NCBI GenBank assembly: GCA_963575745.1
Contig: CAUYUJ010019943.1
Location: 52,501-116,500 of the forward strand
Source of the DNA: Prorocentrum cordatum
Taxonomy: Eukaryota > Sar > Dinophyceae > Prorocentrales > Prorocentraceae
Direction of reading: 5' to 3'
Length of the DNA stretch: 64,000 nt
Shown here: in pieces, positions 9,170 to 19,404 of the stretch
Numbering within the stretch: position 1 is the stretch's first letter
How the letters are laid out: each line of letters opens with the position of its first letter
Notes under the pieces: generated by a model
The model's database searches: none
What the model was told of the DNA's origin: nothing
What the model saw: the letters and a program-made list of their open reading frames with translations, nothing else
Made by a program: the position numbers and the translations under genes

Positions 9170-9612
9170 ACGATAGCAGGTGATAGCAGACGAAAGCAGA
9201 CGATAGCAGACGATAGCAGACGATTGCACCCAAGTGCTTTGTTGCCTCCTGTTTGCCCCTTGCGTTTCCTGCTGGCCCCACAGCTGGTTTCGTGCTATCG
9301 TCAGTTTTCGTCTGCAGCGGGTCCAGGCAGCTCCGAGCTGGTCCTATCGTCAGCTATCGTCTGCTATCGTCTGCTGCAGACGATAGCCGACGACAGCCAC
9401 CCCCGGCGGCCCCTATCAGATCTTATCGTCTTTTATCGTCTGCACCGGTTCTCTGTCGTCTGCAGCGGGCCCTGGCAGCCCCTAGTTAGCCCTATCGTCT
9501 GCTATCGTGTGCTATCGCAGCGATTCCTGGTGGCCGCTAGCTGGTCCTATCGTCTGCTATCGTTTGCTATCGTCTGCTGCAGACGATGGCAGACGATTGC
9601 CACCAGTGGCCC
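9170..9612. repeat. Cluster of CTATCGTCTG motifs in both orientations
   Basis: The 10-bp motif CTATCGTCTG, or its complement CAGACGATAG, occurs many times: as inverted copies at 9172-9225, as mixed copies through 9340-9390, and again at 9490-9600. Neighbouring opposite copies make perfect hairpins such as CTATCGTCTG-CTG-CAGACGATAG near 9365-9387. Between clusters lie unrelated GC-rich spacers of 40-90 bp. Confidence 0.8.
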
Positions 9613-9664
9613 TAATGCGTCTATCGGCCCCTGCAGTCGATGCCCAATCAGCATCGATGCCCAG

Positions 9665-9850
9665 GCGACTTATCTTGATCAGGGAGAGGATGGGGAGTGG
9701 AGCGAGGAGGGGGAAAGAGGATGAGGAGAAGGAGGAAAACGAGGGGGAGGAGGAGAGCGAACGGAATTGGGAATTGGGTAGCGGGAGGAGGATGAGGAGT
9801 ACGAGAATGAGGGCGGAGGAAAAGTGGAGTGTGAGTGTATATGAAGGCGT
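9665..9850 (+). repeat. Purine-rich tract
   Basis: GAGGAGGGG-type purine-rich sequence with no coding evidence. Confidence 0.6.
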
Positions 9851-9983
9851 TCCTGAGTGTGACTGTGTATGGGCTTAAGCTTCTAGGAGTGTGAGTGGTC
9901 TGTGTGTGTGAATGGGTCGGGAGTTTGAGCGCGTCCTGGACCGAGTTCCAGCGGTCCCAGGGCCCAAAAGCAGCTTCCATATG

Positions 9984-10150
9984 GCCTCACCGGACTCGCC
10001 GGACTCACCGGACTCGCCCGACTCACCGGACCCACCGGCGCCAGCGGAGGAGGCGCCGGACTCACAGGACCCGCCGGACCCACTGGACTCGCCGGACTCC
10101 CAGGACTCCCCGGACCCGCCGGACTCGCCGGACTCGCCGGACCCATGGAC
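9984..10150 (+). repeat. 9-bp minisatellite (CCGGACTCG)n
   Basis: About 18 units of CCGGACTCG or CCGGACCCG, related to the array at 5110-5392. Interrupted once by GGCGCCAGCGGAGGAGGCGC (10036-10057), itself a small palindrome. Confidence 0.88.
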
Positions 10151-10319
10151 CCACTGGAGCCGCCAGCAGCGCCAGATCCGGCCGGGCCCACCGGACGGGG
10201 GCCAGATCGAGGAGCATGCACGGAGACAGTCCGATCGGCGCCGCAAGCCTGGGTTCGATTCGTGCCGCTGCCCGTGCGCTGAAGGTGGCAACGGCCTGCC
10301 GCGTCGCCGCGTACCACTC

Positions 10320-10403
10320 CTCTCTCCCTCTCGTTTTCCCATCCTTTCTTTTCCTTTCCGCTGTCTCGCCTCCCCTTTCTCCTCGCCTCTCCTCTCCTCT
10401 CGC

Positions 10404-10435
<32 letters not shown>

Positions 10436-10893
10436 GTCGCCTCTCCGCTCTTCTCGCCTCTCCTCTCTTCGCGCCCCCCCCCTCTCTTCTCGCTTCTCTC
10501 CTAGCCTCTCCTCGCCTCCCCTCTCCTCGCCTCCCCTCTCGCCTCTCCCTCCTCCGCCAGAGGTGGACGACGGCCACCAGCGCCTCCGGGAGCAGCTCTC
10601 GGGTGCCGGGGCCGAGCACCAGCGGCTGGCGAGGCAGCACGGCGAGTTGAGCCGGCAGCACGGGGAGGTGGCCGCGCAGCTGCCGGAGCTGCGGCAGGCC
10701 TTGCAGGGCGTCGGGGGCAACGGCAGGGGGTCCTCCCTCCTCCTCCCCGCTTCTCCTCCTTCCCCCGCCTCCCTCCTCGTCGCTCCTCCCTCCTCCTCCT
10801 CCCCTCCCTCCTCCCCCCCCCCTCCCTCCTCCTCCTCCTCCTCCTCCTCCTCCTCCTCCTCCTCCTCCTGCTCCTCTTCCTCTTCGTCCTCCT
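10320..10893 (+). repeat. Pyrimidine tracts (CT and CCT)
   Basis: CT-rich sequence including (CT)n at about 10404-10434, a GC-rich intermission (10560-10730), then (CTC)n to 10893. Confidence 0.85.
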
Positions 10894-10895
10894 CC

Positions 10896-11490
10896 TAGTT
10901 GACGAATGGCAGGCAGCGTCGCGAGGATGAAGGCGACTTGTTTTCCAGTTATGAGCATTCCGAGGCCTACCAGGACGTCATGTTTCCAAATGTACGACGC
11001 CCTGAAGTCCCATGAATGCCAGTATGGTCCTGCTAATATCTTCAACACAGGCATAGCTAGAAACAAATCACTTGTCTTGGGCGTAACTGTCAGTTGTTCC
11101 TCCCTTTATTCACATTTCGGTCTTGAAATCGGTATACAACAGCTGGAACACAACTGTACGATTCAGACAGCATATTGGGCCATGTGTGTTCGGATGCCAA
11201 ACTATTGCAGCAAACCGTCTTGATCACTACGTCAGATGCCCTGTGGATGTTGATCAGTTTCGTTCTCTTCTTCCTCATCTGCCCGTGGCCTGGGGATATC
11301 AGTATCATTTTTCCCTCCTCCCTCACCTCTGGCAGTCCAGCATGCCAGAAAGTCTTCTATCGCACGCACTCGATCGCGTCCATTCAGCATTCTGTTGCTT
11401 GCGCTGCCGCCGCCCTGTTGCCACCGCTGCCCTTGTGGCCATCCTGGGTCGGCTACGTGCAAGTGCACGTCGGTCTCGACAGAGAACTGA
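10896..11490. other. Lower-GC unique stretch; no gene recognised
   Basis: Mixed-composition sequence between two pyrimidine tracts. On the minus strand, 10895-11066 reads as a hydrophobic peptide of about 57 residues (including DVLVGLGMLITGKQVAFILA) before it enters repeat translation. On the plus strand 10906-11223 is open for 105 codons. Neither resembles a family I know. An exon of a spliced gene is possible but unsupported. Confidence 0.3.
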
Positions 11491-11507
11491 AACATGGAGG
11501 GGGGTTG

Positions 11508-11541
11508 CCTCCTCCTCCTCCTCCTCGTCGTCCTCCTCCTC

Positions 11542-11581
<40 letters not shown>

Positions 11582-11755
11582 TCCTCCCCCTCTCTCCTCC
11601 TGCTCCTCCCTCCCCCTTCCTCCTCCTCCTCCCTCCTCCTGCTCCTCCCTCCTCCTCCCTCCTCCCTCCTCCTCCTCCTCCTCCTCCTCCTCCGTCTTCT
11701 CCTCCTCCTCCTCCTCGTCCTCCTCCTCCTCCTCCTCCTCCTCCTCCTCACAAGC
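11508..11755 (+). repeat. (CTC)n/(CTG)n compound microsatellite
   Basis: CTC units, then a (CTG)n block at about 11545-11580, then CTC units broken by CCT and CGT. Confidence 0.92.
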
Positions 11756-11908
11756 AACCCTGGCACGAGCGGTTGCAGGAAGGGGGGGTCTCATTTCTCG
11801 CATGTTGCGCGCTTCCACTCGTCCAGCCCCCGCGCCTTCTCGTGGTGCTTGGGGTCTGCCCCGCCCCCCACGCCGAGAGCGTAGGCGGTCGAGGCAGCAA
11901 AGCGGGGG

Positions 11909-13284
11909 ATGTCGGCTGCCGCCGCGGGGCGCCGCCTGAGGAGCACGTGTGCTGGCTGTCACACGCACCAATGGAACGACGTGCTCACCCATGAGGGCGG
12001 TGCCTGCAGGAAGTGCGGGCGGCCAGTCAAGGTATACAAGCCAAAGGCCAAGGGTGGTCAGCCTGGGCCCAAGGGCAAGGACAAAAAGGGCTCCAGAGTC
12101 GACGGTGCTGGCTCAGGCGCCCTGGAGCTCTTCAGCCAGACCATCGCGGCCACTAGCGACCCGACGGTCAAGCGCATCCTGCTCAGCCAGCAGGCAACCC
12201 TCGTCGTTCAGGCACCCACGACGGCCAGTTCACAGGTGTCTGCTGATGAGGCAGTACGCAAGGCTTCTGGTGTCTGGAAAGACGCAGAGGCGAAACATTC
12301 GCAGGCAGTGCAGCAAGTGATTCGATGTAAGGAAACCCTGGTCAAGGCAGAAGTTCGCGAAGCTGGATGTGCGCGGACTTTGGCCCAGGCAGAGTTCAAC
12401 AAACAGGTGGCCATCAAGGCGCCCGCCAACGCCTCGGGCTTGCAGGTGCAGCCCAACCAGGGGGGCGCTGGCAAGGACGGAGAGGGTGGCGCCTTTCGCG
12501 TTGTGGTCGACGATGCCTTCTTCGCGCCCGCCCAGGAGCTCGAGTGCGAAGAGAGCGAGCGCAAGGATCCTCAAGAGTTGGAGCGGCAGCTTCGGGACGT
12601 ACAGAACGCAATGGCCACGCGGTCCACAGAAGTGAAGGCCTGGTCCAGCGGGCCAGGGCCATCAAAGCCAACTGTCAGGATCGGCAACAGAAGAAGCAGA
12701 AGACGGCGGAGACACCTGCTGCGGGAGGCGGCGGCGGCGCGGCGGCCGAGGCCAGGCGGGGGCCAGGGCCAGGCGGCAGCGCGGCAGCTGCCGACGGCGG
12801 GAGCCGCGCCAGCGCCTCAGCCTCCGGAGGTCTCCCCCCCGAGGCGCTTGAGGCGCGGGCGCGGGCGCTCAGCGCTGCCTGGGTGGCGGCGGCAGGGGCT
12901 GCCGAGCAGGTGGCGGGGGCAGCGGCGGCGGGCGCGCCGCCCGACGCCGAGTTGCGAAGCCAGGCGGCGGCGGCGACCTGGCCGCAGGACGCCGCTGCGC
13001 CTTTCGCGCGTGCGCCTGGCAGCCCCGACAGCAGCGCGGCAACTGCCGCACCGAGTGCGGCATTTATGCAGGCCTCCTCGATGGGTCAGACTGCGAGGGC
13101 GGTCGCCGATATATATTTTCTGAATCTGGCAGTGGGCGTGGTGAATGCAGCGCGCTATTTTTTCTCCAACTGTATTTGTTTGGGGAAGAAGGCTTGGGGG
13201 CATATCCAGGCTCTCGTGTCAGACCAGTCAGGCTCTCGCGTTGACTCTTTGGGGTTAGTTGAGACTCGCATCGGCATTCGTTGA
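11909..13284 (+). pseudogene. LINE 1 ORF1-like zinc-binding region, frameshifted
   Basis: The ATG frame at 11909 starts with a zinc-ribbon-like pattern: CAGC near residue 15 and CRKC about 18 residues later, with HTHQWND between. It continues as a Lys/Ala/Gln-rich, probably helical region to about 12690. The coherent reading then passes to another frame (open 12367-13284), where Ala-rich sequence leads into what looks like the start of the endonuclease (around 13120-13284, ending near LVETR). The original product would bind nucleic acid as part of the retrotransposition particle; that role is inferred from the family. The first frame's remaining part to 13123 is Arg-rich shadow. A single-base loss or gain near 12690 explains the break. 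Confidence 0.6.
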
Positions 13285-14107
13285 GTGCGAAGTGGAGTGC
13301 GAAGTTTCGATCACTGAAGCTCCATCATGTTTTCAATTTGGCACGCGGCGCAGGGGGCGGCGCAACTGCTGTCAAACGTGAGCGAGCCAACGAAGGAGGT
13401 ACCGTATTTCTTTATCGTCCGCACTTGCATCGGTTTCCCGTCGCAGCTGAAAGCGTTTCAGATCTATGTGCAGATGGTCGTAGCAGTTGCGATGGCTTTC
13501 TGCCTGTGGTCGTCTATTTTCGATCCTACTCGCTGGTCGCGGTGCTGGCGCACGGGCGACCGTCTGTCGGCGTGCGAGGGGCTAACTTACAGCGTCTTCA
13601 TCGGCTTGGAGGGTTTCTTCGAACAGTGCAAATTCCGTGGATGTGTATCGGCGATTTCAATATGGCTCCAGAGGTTCTGCAGAATACATATGTTATTCAG
13701 AGGGTGCACGGGCGGCCCAGGCGATAGGAGGCAGAGTTCACCTGCGCCGCCGCCGAGGGGTCGTCACGCATCGACTGCGTGATCGTGGGCCTAGGGGCTG
13801 AGAGCTTCGTTGTGGGGCTAGTGCTGATCACCATGTCCCGTGGGGACCGCGCTGTGGTCTGCGTGTGGCACTTCGACATGGTTGCCAGATGCTGGTAACT
13901 CGCTCGCTTGTCGTTGCAGGGGAGTTGCCGCAGGTCAGTCGGCCAGGCAGTCTGCCGGCGCCAGGGTCCAAGAGCAGCTGGGCCAGGGCGGAGAGAGCTG
14001 TTCGAGGGGCGCTTGCCAAGGGCAAAATCATTGATGAGTCGCATGTCTTGTTTGGCGAGCTGTTCTGCGAACGGGGTGAGGACCGTGGGCAGGACAGGTT
14101 TCCTTGA
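13120..14107 (+). pseudogene. LINE 1 EEP-type endonuclease remnant
   Basis: An apurinic-like endonuclease of the EEP superfamily, which nicks target DNA to prime reverse transcription. Visible pieces: LGLVETR at 13250-13270 (the active-site Glu), a core frame at 13281-13727 with PVVVYFRSYSLVAV and the diagnostic PWMCIGDFNMAPEVL (GDFN codons start at 13650), and RIDCVIVGLG at about 13765-13795 in a further frame. The 13865-14107 frame continues with a basic linker. Frame changes near 13280, 13730 and 13800 make it non-functional as it stands. Confidence 0.75.
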
Positions 14108-14855
14108 GCGTGTTGTCTCTGGTGCGTTTGCCCTGGGTGAGTGAGAAGAAGAGGGGGGCCCTCGGGCCGAGGGGGCGTGTTTTCAACGGTGTCTGTGGGG
14201 GCGTTCGGGGGTCGCGGAAGCCTCCCGCGATGTCTCGATCGCTGGCAGTTCCTCGGTCCCCGATGTGGTCTCCAAGTCCATCCCAGTGTCAGCGTCAGTT
14301 TCCGCTGCCAACCCAGGTCCGACCAGTGTAAGAGTGACGAGTCCGACGATGAGTCTGTTTTAGAGCCTTCCAGCTGCAGCGGCCCCATGCTAGGGCAAAG
14401 CGTCGGTGCTGAGCAGGCTTGTGAAAACTCGGGGCGTCGCGGGAATCCAGAGTCCCACGCCCCTTCGGATTGTTGGCTTTCGGCTCGAACTAGCTTCGGC
14501 TCCAATTTCATACCCCCCCCAAAAAAGCAATGCAGTTTATGCGCGCGGTGCTGCCATCCACGATTCTCTGCCGGTGTCGGTGGCGGGGCCTCGCGTTCTA
14601 CATCTTTCGGCCCTGTGCGCTGGGTGGGTCTCCACTGGGGGCCGCCGTCGCCAGTCGTCGCGGGCAGCCGGTGAGCGCAGTTTCACGAGCAGCAGATCCA
14701 TATTTGCGGGGGCAGCACGCGCAGCAGGCAGCTACCTTTCGGGAAGCACCCTTGCAAGATCAGGCTGCCAACTGGTGGGCGAGGGTTGCGCGGGCGCTGG
14801 TGCGTGCATGTCGGCATAGAGAGAGCGAGGTTACGGAGCGCGGCAGTTACTGTAC
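14108..14855 (+). other. LINE 1 linker between endonuclease and RT, decayed
   Basis: Several overlapping short frames with no clear product. By position this should be the linker between EEP and reverse transcriptase. A piece at about 14690-14820 (HAQQAATFREAPLQDQAANW) looks coding in style. Confidence 0.4.
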
Positions 14856-15805
14856 TTGTCCCAGCTAGGGGTCAAGTTGAGTTCGGATTACCCAGGGGGA
14901 GTTCATGCAGTTTTACCTTCGACCGACATCAGCGACTGGGGGCACTGGATTTCTTTTATGAGCAATGGGTTCTCCTCTGATGGCAGGGGTCTCGACAGTT
15001 TCCTGCAGTCCGCACAGAGGGCGGCTAAACGTGCAGCTGCGAGGGCCATGGGGCGCTCCTTGTCTGAATTCAAGGAATGGGTGAGTTCGCCTGAGGCCAC
15101 GTGGGGTTCTGCATGAGAATAACAAAGATTTACCAGAGGTTCAGGATGAGCTGCTCCATCATTGTGAATATCTGTTCCAGCCCAAGGATGTGATTGACGC
15201 CAGGGCCACCGAATGGCATGAGTTATGGTGTGATCCCGATTTCAGCATTGACGAAGTTTGCATCGCCTTCGCCAACGCGCGGGAATGGGCTCGAGCCCAG
15301 AGTCTCGCCCCCGTCGACGGCGACGACGCGCGGGAGGCGGCGTATATGATGAAAGCGAGGGCAGGTTTTGGCGTCGATCAACCCGACATTCAAGGGCTAC
15401 CGTCAGAAAGGCACGACGCCCTCGCCAGCGTCCTCAATTCCGCGGAGGACAGCGGCGCGTGGCCGACGCAGTTCCATGTATTCCAGGACGCCTTCTACCC
15501 AAGACGGCAGGCGGAGACCGCATCGTCGCTTTGTTGCCCATTGCGTGCCGATTGTATACCTTCATCAGCGAATCCCACACCAAGCGCTGGTCAGCCGACG
15601 CAGCCACGGAGTGGGATGCAGCTGTTGCAGGCAATTCGGCGTTGTAGGAAGCGTTTCTAAAGGCGGTCGATCAGGAGCTGTGCGCCAATCTTGGAGTCTC
15701 AAGTGGGTGTGCGCTCCTGGACCTCAAGTCGTTCTACGACGTGATCAAGTGGAGTAAGCTTCCGAATGCAGCCGTTCGATTTGGGTTCCCAGGTATTGTT
15801 GCTGC
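14856..15805 (+). pseudogene. LINE 1 reverse transcriptase fragments
   Basis: Pieces of a non-LTR reverse transcriptase spread over three frames. 14856-15116 gives a helical basic segment (AQRAAKRAAARAMGRSLSEF). 15120-15540 gives ELLHHCEYLFQPKDVIDARA and AWPTQFHVFQDAFY, matching the region before RT motif 1. 15500-15647 in another frame gives GGDRIVALLPIACRLYTF, resembling the usual GGxRxIxLLP motif. Around 15690-15750 ALLDLKSFYDVIKW matches motif A. The following motifs B and C (YxDD) are not seen before the next domain, so several hundred bases of palm seem to be missing. Inactive. Confidence 0.75.
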
Positions 15806-17473
15806 TTGAAGTGCAATGATGTATGGCACCAAGGGTCATGGCTCGATTCGGAGCGCGTGCAGTGCCTTTCCAGCCCGCGCGCAGCATCGCTCAAGGATTG
15901 CGGAATGGAGTGCGATTTTGGGCTCGAACCAGTGGTCTGGATCTTCCCTGATAGCAGCGTCGACGGGCAGTTGGTTGATACTGGTGATTTCTTGTTTGAT
16001 TTTGGACAGAGTTTGGATTGCCAGCAGTGGCAAGAAGCGGCTCAGTTGCATCATGGTACCAGCTGGGAGTACGGTGCTGACAATGACTCCTTACGACGGT
16101 TATTGGTGCGCCTCAGAGCTTGGCCGCATAGGCGGCAACTGGCAGAACTGATGCTTACCATGGGCACAGGAGGGTGCTGGGTGCGACGGCGAACATTTGA
16201 TGTTGGTATTTGCCAGAGTAAAAGTTGCCCGCGGTGCCGAGAAGCACCAGAGGACATGCGTCATCGGGGATGGCGTTGCCCAGTAAGCACAGGAGCAACA
16301 GCTGATTCAGACTCCGACAGTTTGGTTCTCTCGGCATTGACTCAAGGAGACAGTAGCAGTTGCATGTGGTATCGAGGTCTCATCCCGAGGAGGCTGACCA
16401 TGACACTGGCGCCTGCCACTACTGAGGATTGGGTTGGAGCTGATCTGATCGGCCAGTGTGTGGGGCCTGGGTGTCTTGGATCTGGAGCGGTAGGCAAACC
16501 GCTGCTGCTCTTCGGAGACGCTTCTGGAGGCCCCGACAGCAGGTTTCCTTCCCTGAGGCGCGTGGGTCTTGGGCTTGTGGTCATGACAGATCCTGTTTCT
16601 TTGAGTCTGGGGCCTAAGCTAGGGGGATCTCTCACGGGGCGGCTCCAAACCGTTCCGAGAGGAGAGCTGCGATGTTTGGCGATGGCCATTCGGTGTTTTG
16701 CAGGGCCCACATTATTCATCTCCGATAGCGATAACGTTGATCGAGGCCGGTACGCCAGACAGTATTTGTGCGAGAAGAAGAGTGCCATGAACGGACTGTG
16801 GGCAGAGATTGGAGAGTTGCTCCGACGACGAGACCCCGGTGAGATTGTGGTCCGTCAAGTACCGTCACATCTTGAGGCTCGTGAGGCCTGTGAAAGGAAT
16901 ATTCCAGGTTGGCTCATTCATGGTAATGAGGCGGCTCACGCCGTCGCCAACGATGCCGCCCTTAGGTGTGGGCTGCCTGAATCTGTTCGAGCTAAGGTTG
17001 TGGAGGTTGACGGGCGAGTTGCCCTGATTAGGCGGAGGCTTCTCAGAGCGACCCTCAAGGCCACGGTTGCGGAGCGCGAGGATGCGAAGATAGTCGCGCC
17101 TGACGCGCGCGACCGTGTCCCGTCGGTTCGTGCCCCGCCGCCGCCTCCCCCTGCTGCATTTGCCAGGTTTAGAAGTTCTCACACGCTTGGTGATTGTGTT
17201 TTTTCGCGCACTACGTGCCATAGTAGTGGTGCCAGAGCGATTCTCCAGGAATGGCTTGACTCTCCGTGCGCGCCTTTGCAGTTAGTTGGTTCTGCTATCT
17301 TTAAGGGGCCTAAGGGTAAGCTGCATCTAGCTGAGAGGTGGGCTCACGAATGTCATCGGATGTTGTGCCATCAGTCACTCAAGGTCTGGATCTGTGGGGC
17401 TTGCGGGTTTTCCTTCAGTCAATCTACAAGCGGGGTTCAGACAGGAGTGTCTTGGGTCGGACTGTCACAATGA
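15806..17473 (+). CDS. LINE 1 C-terminal polyprotein: CCHC finger and RNase H
   Basis: A 555-codon open frame, the longest intact part of this LINE. It begins inside the decayed RT, so the ATG is not a genuine start. At residues ~135-160 a CCHC-type finger is visible (CPRCREAPEDMRHRGWRCP). RNase H follows at about residues 233-385: Asp238 in LLLFGDASGG, Glu287 in VPRGELRCL, Asp307 in LFISDSDN, and a GNEAAHAVAND stretch at 373-383. RNase H would remove the RNA strand from the cDNA hybrid. In the last motif the usual GNxxAD aspartate is His378, so even this domain may be inactive. The tail carries SSHTLGDCV and an ICGACG knuckle near the C-terminus. The same HTLG(D/E)CV motif appears in the LINE remnant at 23.9 kb. 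Confidence 0.8.
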   Translation: MKCNDVWHQGSWLDSERVQCLSSPRAASLKDCGMECDFGLEPVVWIFPDSSVDGQLVDTGDFLFDFGQSLDCQQWQEAAQLHHGTSWEYGADNDSLRRLLVRLRAWPHRRQLAELMLTMGTGGCWVRRRTFDVGICQSKSCPRCREAPEDMRHRGWRCPVSTGATADSDSDSLVLSALTQGDSSSCMWYRGLIPRRLTMTLAPATTEDWVGADLIGQCVGPGCLGSGAVGKPLLLFGDASGGPDSRFPSLRRVGLGLVVMTDPVSLSLGPKLGGSLTGRLQTVPRGELRCLAMAIRCFAGPTLFISDSDNVDRGRYARQYLCEKKSAMNGLWAEIGELLRRRDPGEIVVRQVPSHLEAREACERNIPGWLIHGNEAAHAVANDAALRCGLPESVRAKVVEVDGRVALIRRRLLRATLKATVAEREDAKIVAPDARDRVPSVRAPPPPPPAAFARFRSSHTLGDCVFSRTTCHSSGARAILQEWLDSPCAPLQLVGSAIFKGPKGKLHLAERWAHECHRMLCHQSLKVWICGACGFSFSQSTSGVQTGVSWVGLSQ

Positions 17474-17582
17474 CACCAGGAAGTCATACCTTGACCGTTT
17501 CCCCTTAGGTGCCACCCCCCACGCCTTTAAGTGCTGCTGAAAGAGCTGCGCGTCATCCTTTTTCATTGACGTCGTCATGTTC

Positions 17583-17735
17583 CTATGTATGTATGTATGT
17601 ATGTATGTATGTATGTGTGTGTATGTATGTATGTATGTATGTATGTATGTATGTATGTATGTATGTATGTATGTATGTATGTATGTATGTATGTATGTAT
17701 GTATGTATGTATGTATGTATGTGTATGTATATATA
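17583..17735 (+). repeat. (GTAT)n tetranucleotide tract
   Basis: About 36 units of GTAT, with two GTGT interruptions. It begins about 110 bp beyond the LINE 1 stop codon and may be the retrotransposon's simple-repeat tail. Confidence 0.95.
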
Positions 17736-17740
17736 TAGTA

Positions 17741-18530
17741 TCTCCTTCTCCTCCTCGTCCTCCTCTTCCTCCTCCTCCTCCTCCTCCTCCTCCTCCTCCT
17801 CCTCCTCCTCCTCCTCCTCCTCCTCCTCCTCCTCCTCCTCTCCTCCTCCTCCTCCTCCTCTCCTCCTCCCTCCTCCTCCTCCTCCCCCCCCTCCTCTCCT
17901 CCATCCTCCTCCTCCTCCTCCTCCTCTCCTCCTCCTCCTCTCCTCCTCTCCTTTCCCCTTCCCCCTTCTCCTCTTCCTCCGGTTACCCCATCTCCCCCTC
18001 CTCCTCGTCCTCCCTCGTCCTCGTCCTCCTCCTCCTCCTCGTCCTCCTCTTTCCTCTCCCCTCCTTCTCCCCCTCCTTACTCCCCCTACATCTCCCCCCT
18101 CGTCCTCCTCCCTCTTCCTCCTTGTCCTCCTCCTCCTCCTCCTCCTCCGCCTCCTCCTCCTCCCCCTCTCTTCCTCCGCCTCTCCCCCCCCTCCCTCCTC
18201 CTTTGTGTCTTCTCTCCTCCTCCTCCTCCTCCTCCTCCTCCTCCTCGTCCTCCTCCTCCTCTCACCCTTCTCGTCTTCCTCCTCCTCTTCCCCCTCGTCC
18301 TCCCCCTCCTCCTCCTTCCTCCTCCTCCCCTCCTCCCTCCTTCTCTTCCTCCTCCTCTTCCCCGTCCCCCTCCTCCTCCTCCTCCTCCTCCTCCTCCTCC
18401 TCCTCCTCCTCCTCCTCCTCCTCCATCCTTCTCCTCCTCCCTCCTCCTCCTCCCCCTCCTCCTCCTCTCCTCCTCCTCCTCCTCCTCCTCTCCTCCTCCT
18501 CCTCTTCCCCCCTCTTCCTCTTCCCTCTCC
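17741..18530 (+). repeat. ~800-bp CTC/CCT polypyrimidine tract
   Basis: Nearly unbroken (CTC)n with CCT, CGT and CCC variants. The long open frames on both strands (poly-Ser, poly-Leu, poly-Pro; poly-Glu, poly-Arg) are repeat translations, not genes. Confidence 0.95.
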
Positions 18531-18645
18531 CCACGATGAAGTCCGAGCCCTATCCTGGCCGACCCACGATTCATGCAACTCGACGGGCGGCGGGCAGGGT
18601 TCGGAACGCGCCTTGCGCGTGGCGGAACCCGCATCCGACCCCCGC

Positions 18646-18850
18646 CTCCGATCGACTCAGGAGATCCGATGGTTGGTGGGGGTTCTGTCGGGATATCGCG
18701 GGAGCGGGGTGCCTCCTCCTCCTCCTCCTTCTCCTCCTCTTCGTCCTCCTTCTTCTGGTCCTCCTCCTTCTCCTCCTCGTCCTCGTCCTCCTCCTCCTCC
18801 TCCTCTCCTCTCCGATCGACTCAGGAGGTTCGATGGTTGGTGGGGGTTCG
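18646..18850 (+). repeat. CTC tract bracketed by a 41-bp direct repeat
   Basis: CTCCGATCGACTCAGGAG, then CGATGGTTGGTGGGGGTTC, occurs at 18646-18686 and 18810-18850, with a CTC microsatellite between. Same architecture as 4132-4360. Confidence 0.85.
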
Positions 18851-19010
18851 GTCCGCACGTCGCCACGGATCGGGAGCAACGGCGGGGGGGGGAGAGATGG
18901 GCTGCCCAGGGGGTGGCGCAACGGCCCCCCCGTCGCCTGCGGGTCGCCGGCAATGCGGGGCCTGGGTGCTACGCCCCGCCCAGGAGCATGTGGTTTTTCG
19001 CCATCTGGGG

Positions 19011-19164
19011 CCCCGTGTCCCTCTACAGGAGGAACATTCGAAAATGGTGGAAAAATAGTCTCGGGTAATTTTTGTTTCTTTCTGGAATGTTCTTGATCGA
19101 TTTTTGGGTATCTTCAATTTTTTCGTCCAGATTCGGCCTGCAAGGGACATGCCCGACCTAAGCC
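19011..19164 (+). mobile_element. MITE-like element, TCGGGC family (copy 2)
   Basis: Left part GTCCCTCTACAGGAGGAACA and right part GGGACATGCCCGACCTAAGC match the ends of the family, and the interior (AAAAATAGTC, GGGTATCTTCAATTTTTTCG) matches copies at 32.5 and 39.8 kb. The outermost left end with the TCGGGC block is missing. Confidence 0.75.
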
Positions 19165-19404
19165 TGTCGCCGATCGGTCGGCAGGCGGTCCGTAGAAGAA
19201 GAACGAACGGCTTCAACATGGACTCTCGAAGGTCCGTGCGGATTTCTTGGGTCTGCGCTGGGCCCTCGCGGCGGCGCCTCCGGCGCCATGCCCGGTGCGC
19301 CTCGCGCGCCAGGGGGCGGGGATCCAGCGCGGGTTCTAGAAATCCGCGCGGACGTCCGAACGGTTTTGCTATTGCCGTTTAGCTTGCTCCTCTAGGTCTA
19401 GGGC

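Larger units (their letters stand above)
11909..17473 (+). mobile_element. Degenerate LINE retrotransposon 1
   Basis: About 5.6 kb on the plus strand with the parts of a non-LTR retrotransposon in order: a zinc-binding ORF1-like region (11.91-12.69 kb), an endonuclease (13.12-13.79 kb), reverse transcriptase pieces (14.86-15.8 kb), a CCHC finger (16.2 kb), RNase H (16.5-16.96 kb) and a Cys-rich tail (17.3-17.4 kb). It is a dead copy: the frame changes at least five times and the central RT palm with its catalytic YxDD motif is not found. A (GTAT)n tract begins about 110 bp after the last codon and may be the element's tail. The exact 5' end is not visible. Confidence 0.85.

Noticed and set aside
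17509-19096. Open frames of over 500 codons in the CTC tract
   Set aside because: They are translations of simple repeats (poly-Ser, poly-Leu, poly-Pro) and exist in several frames and on both strands.
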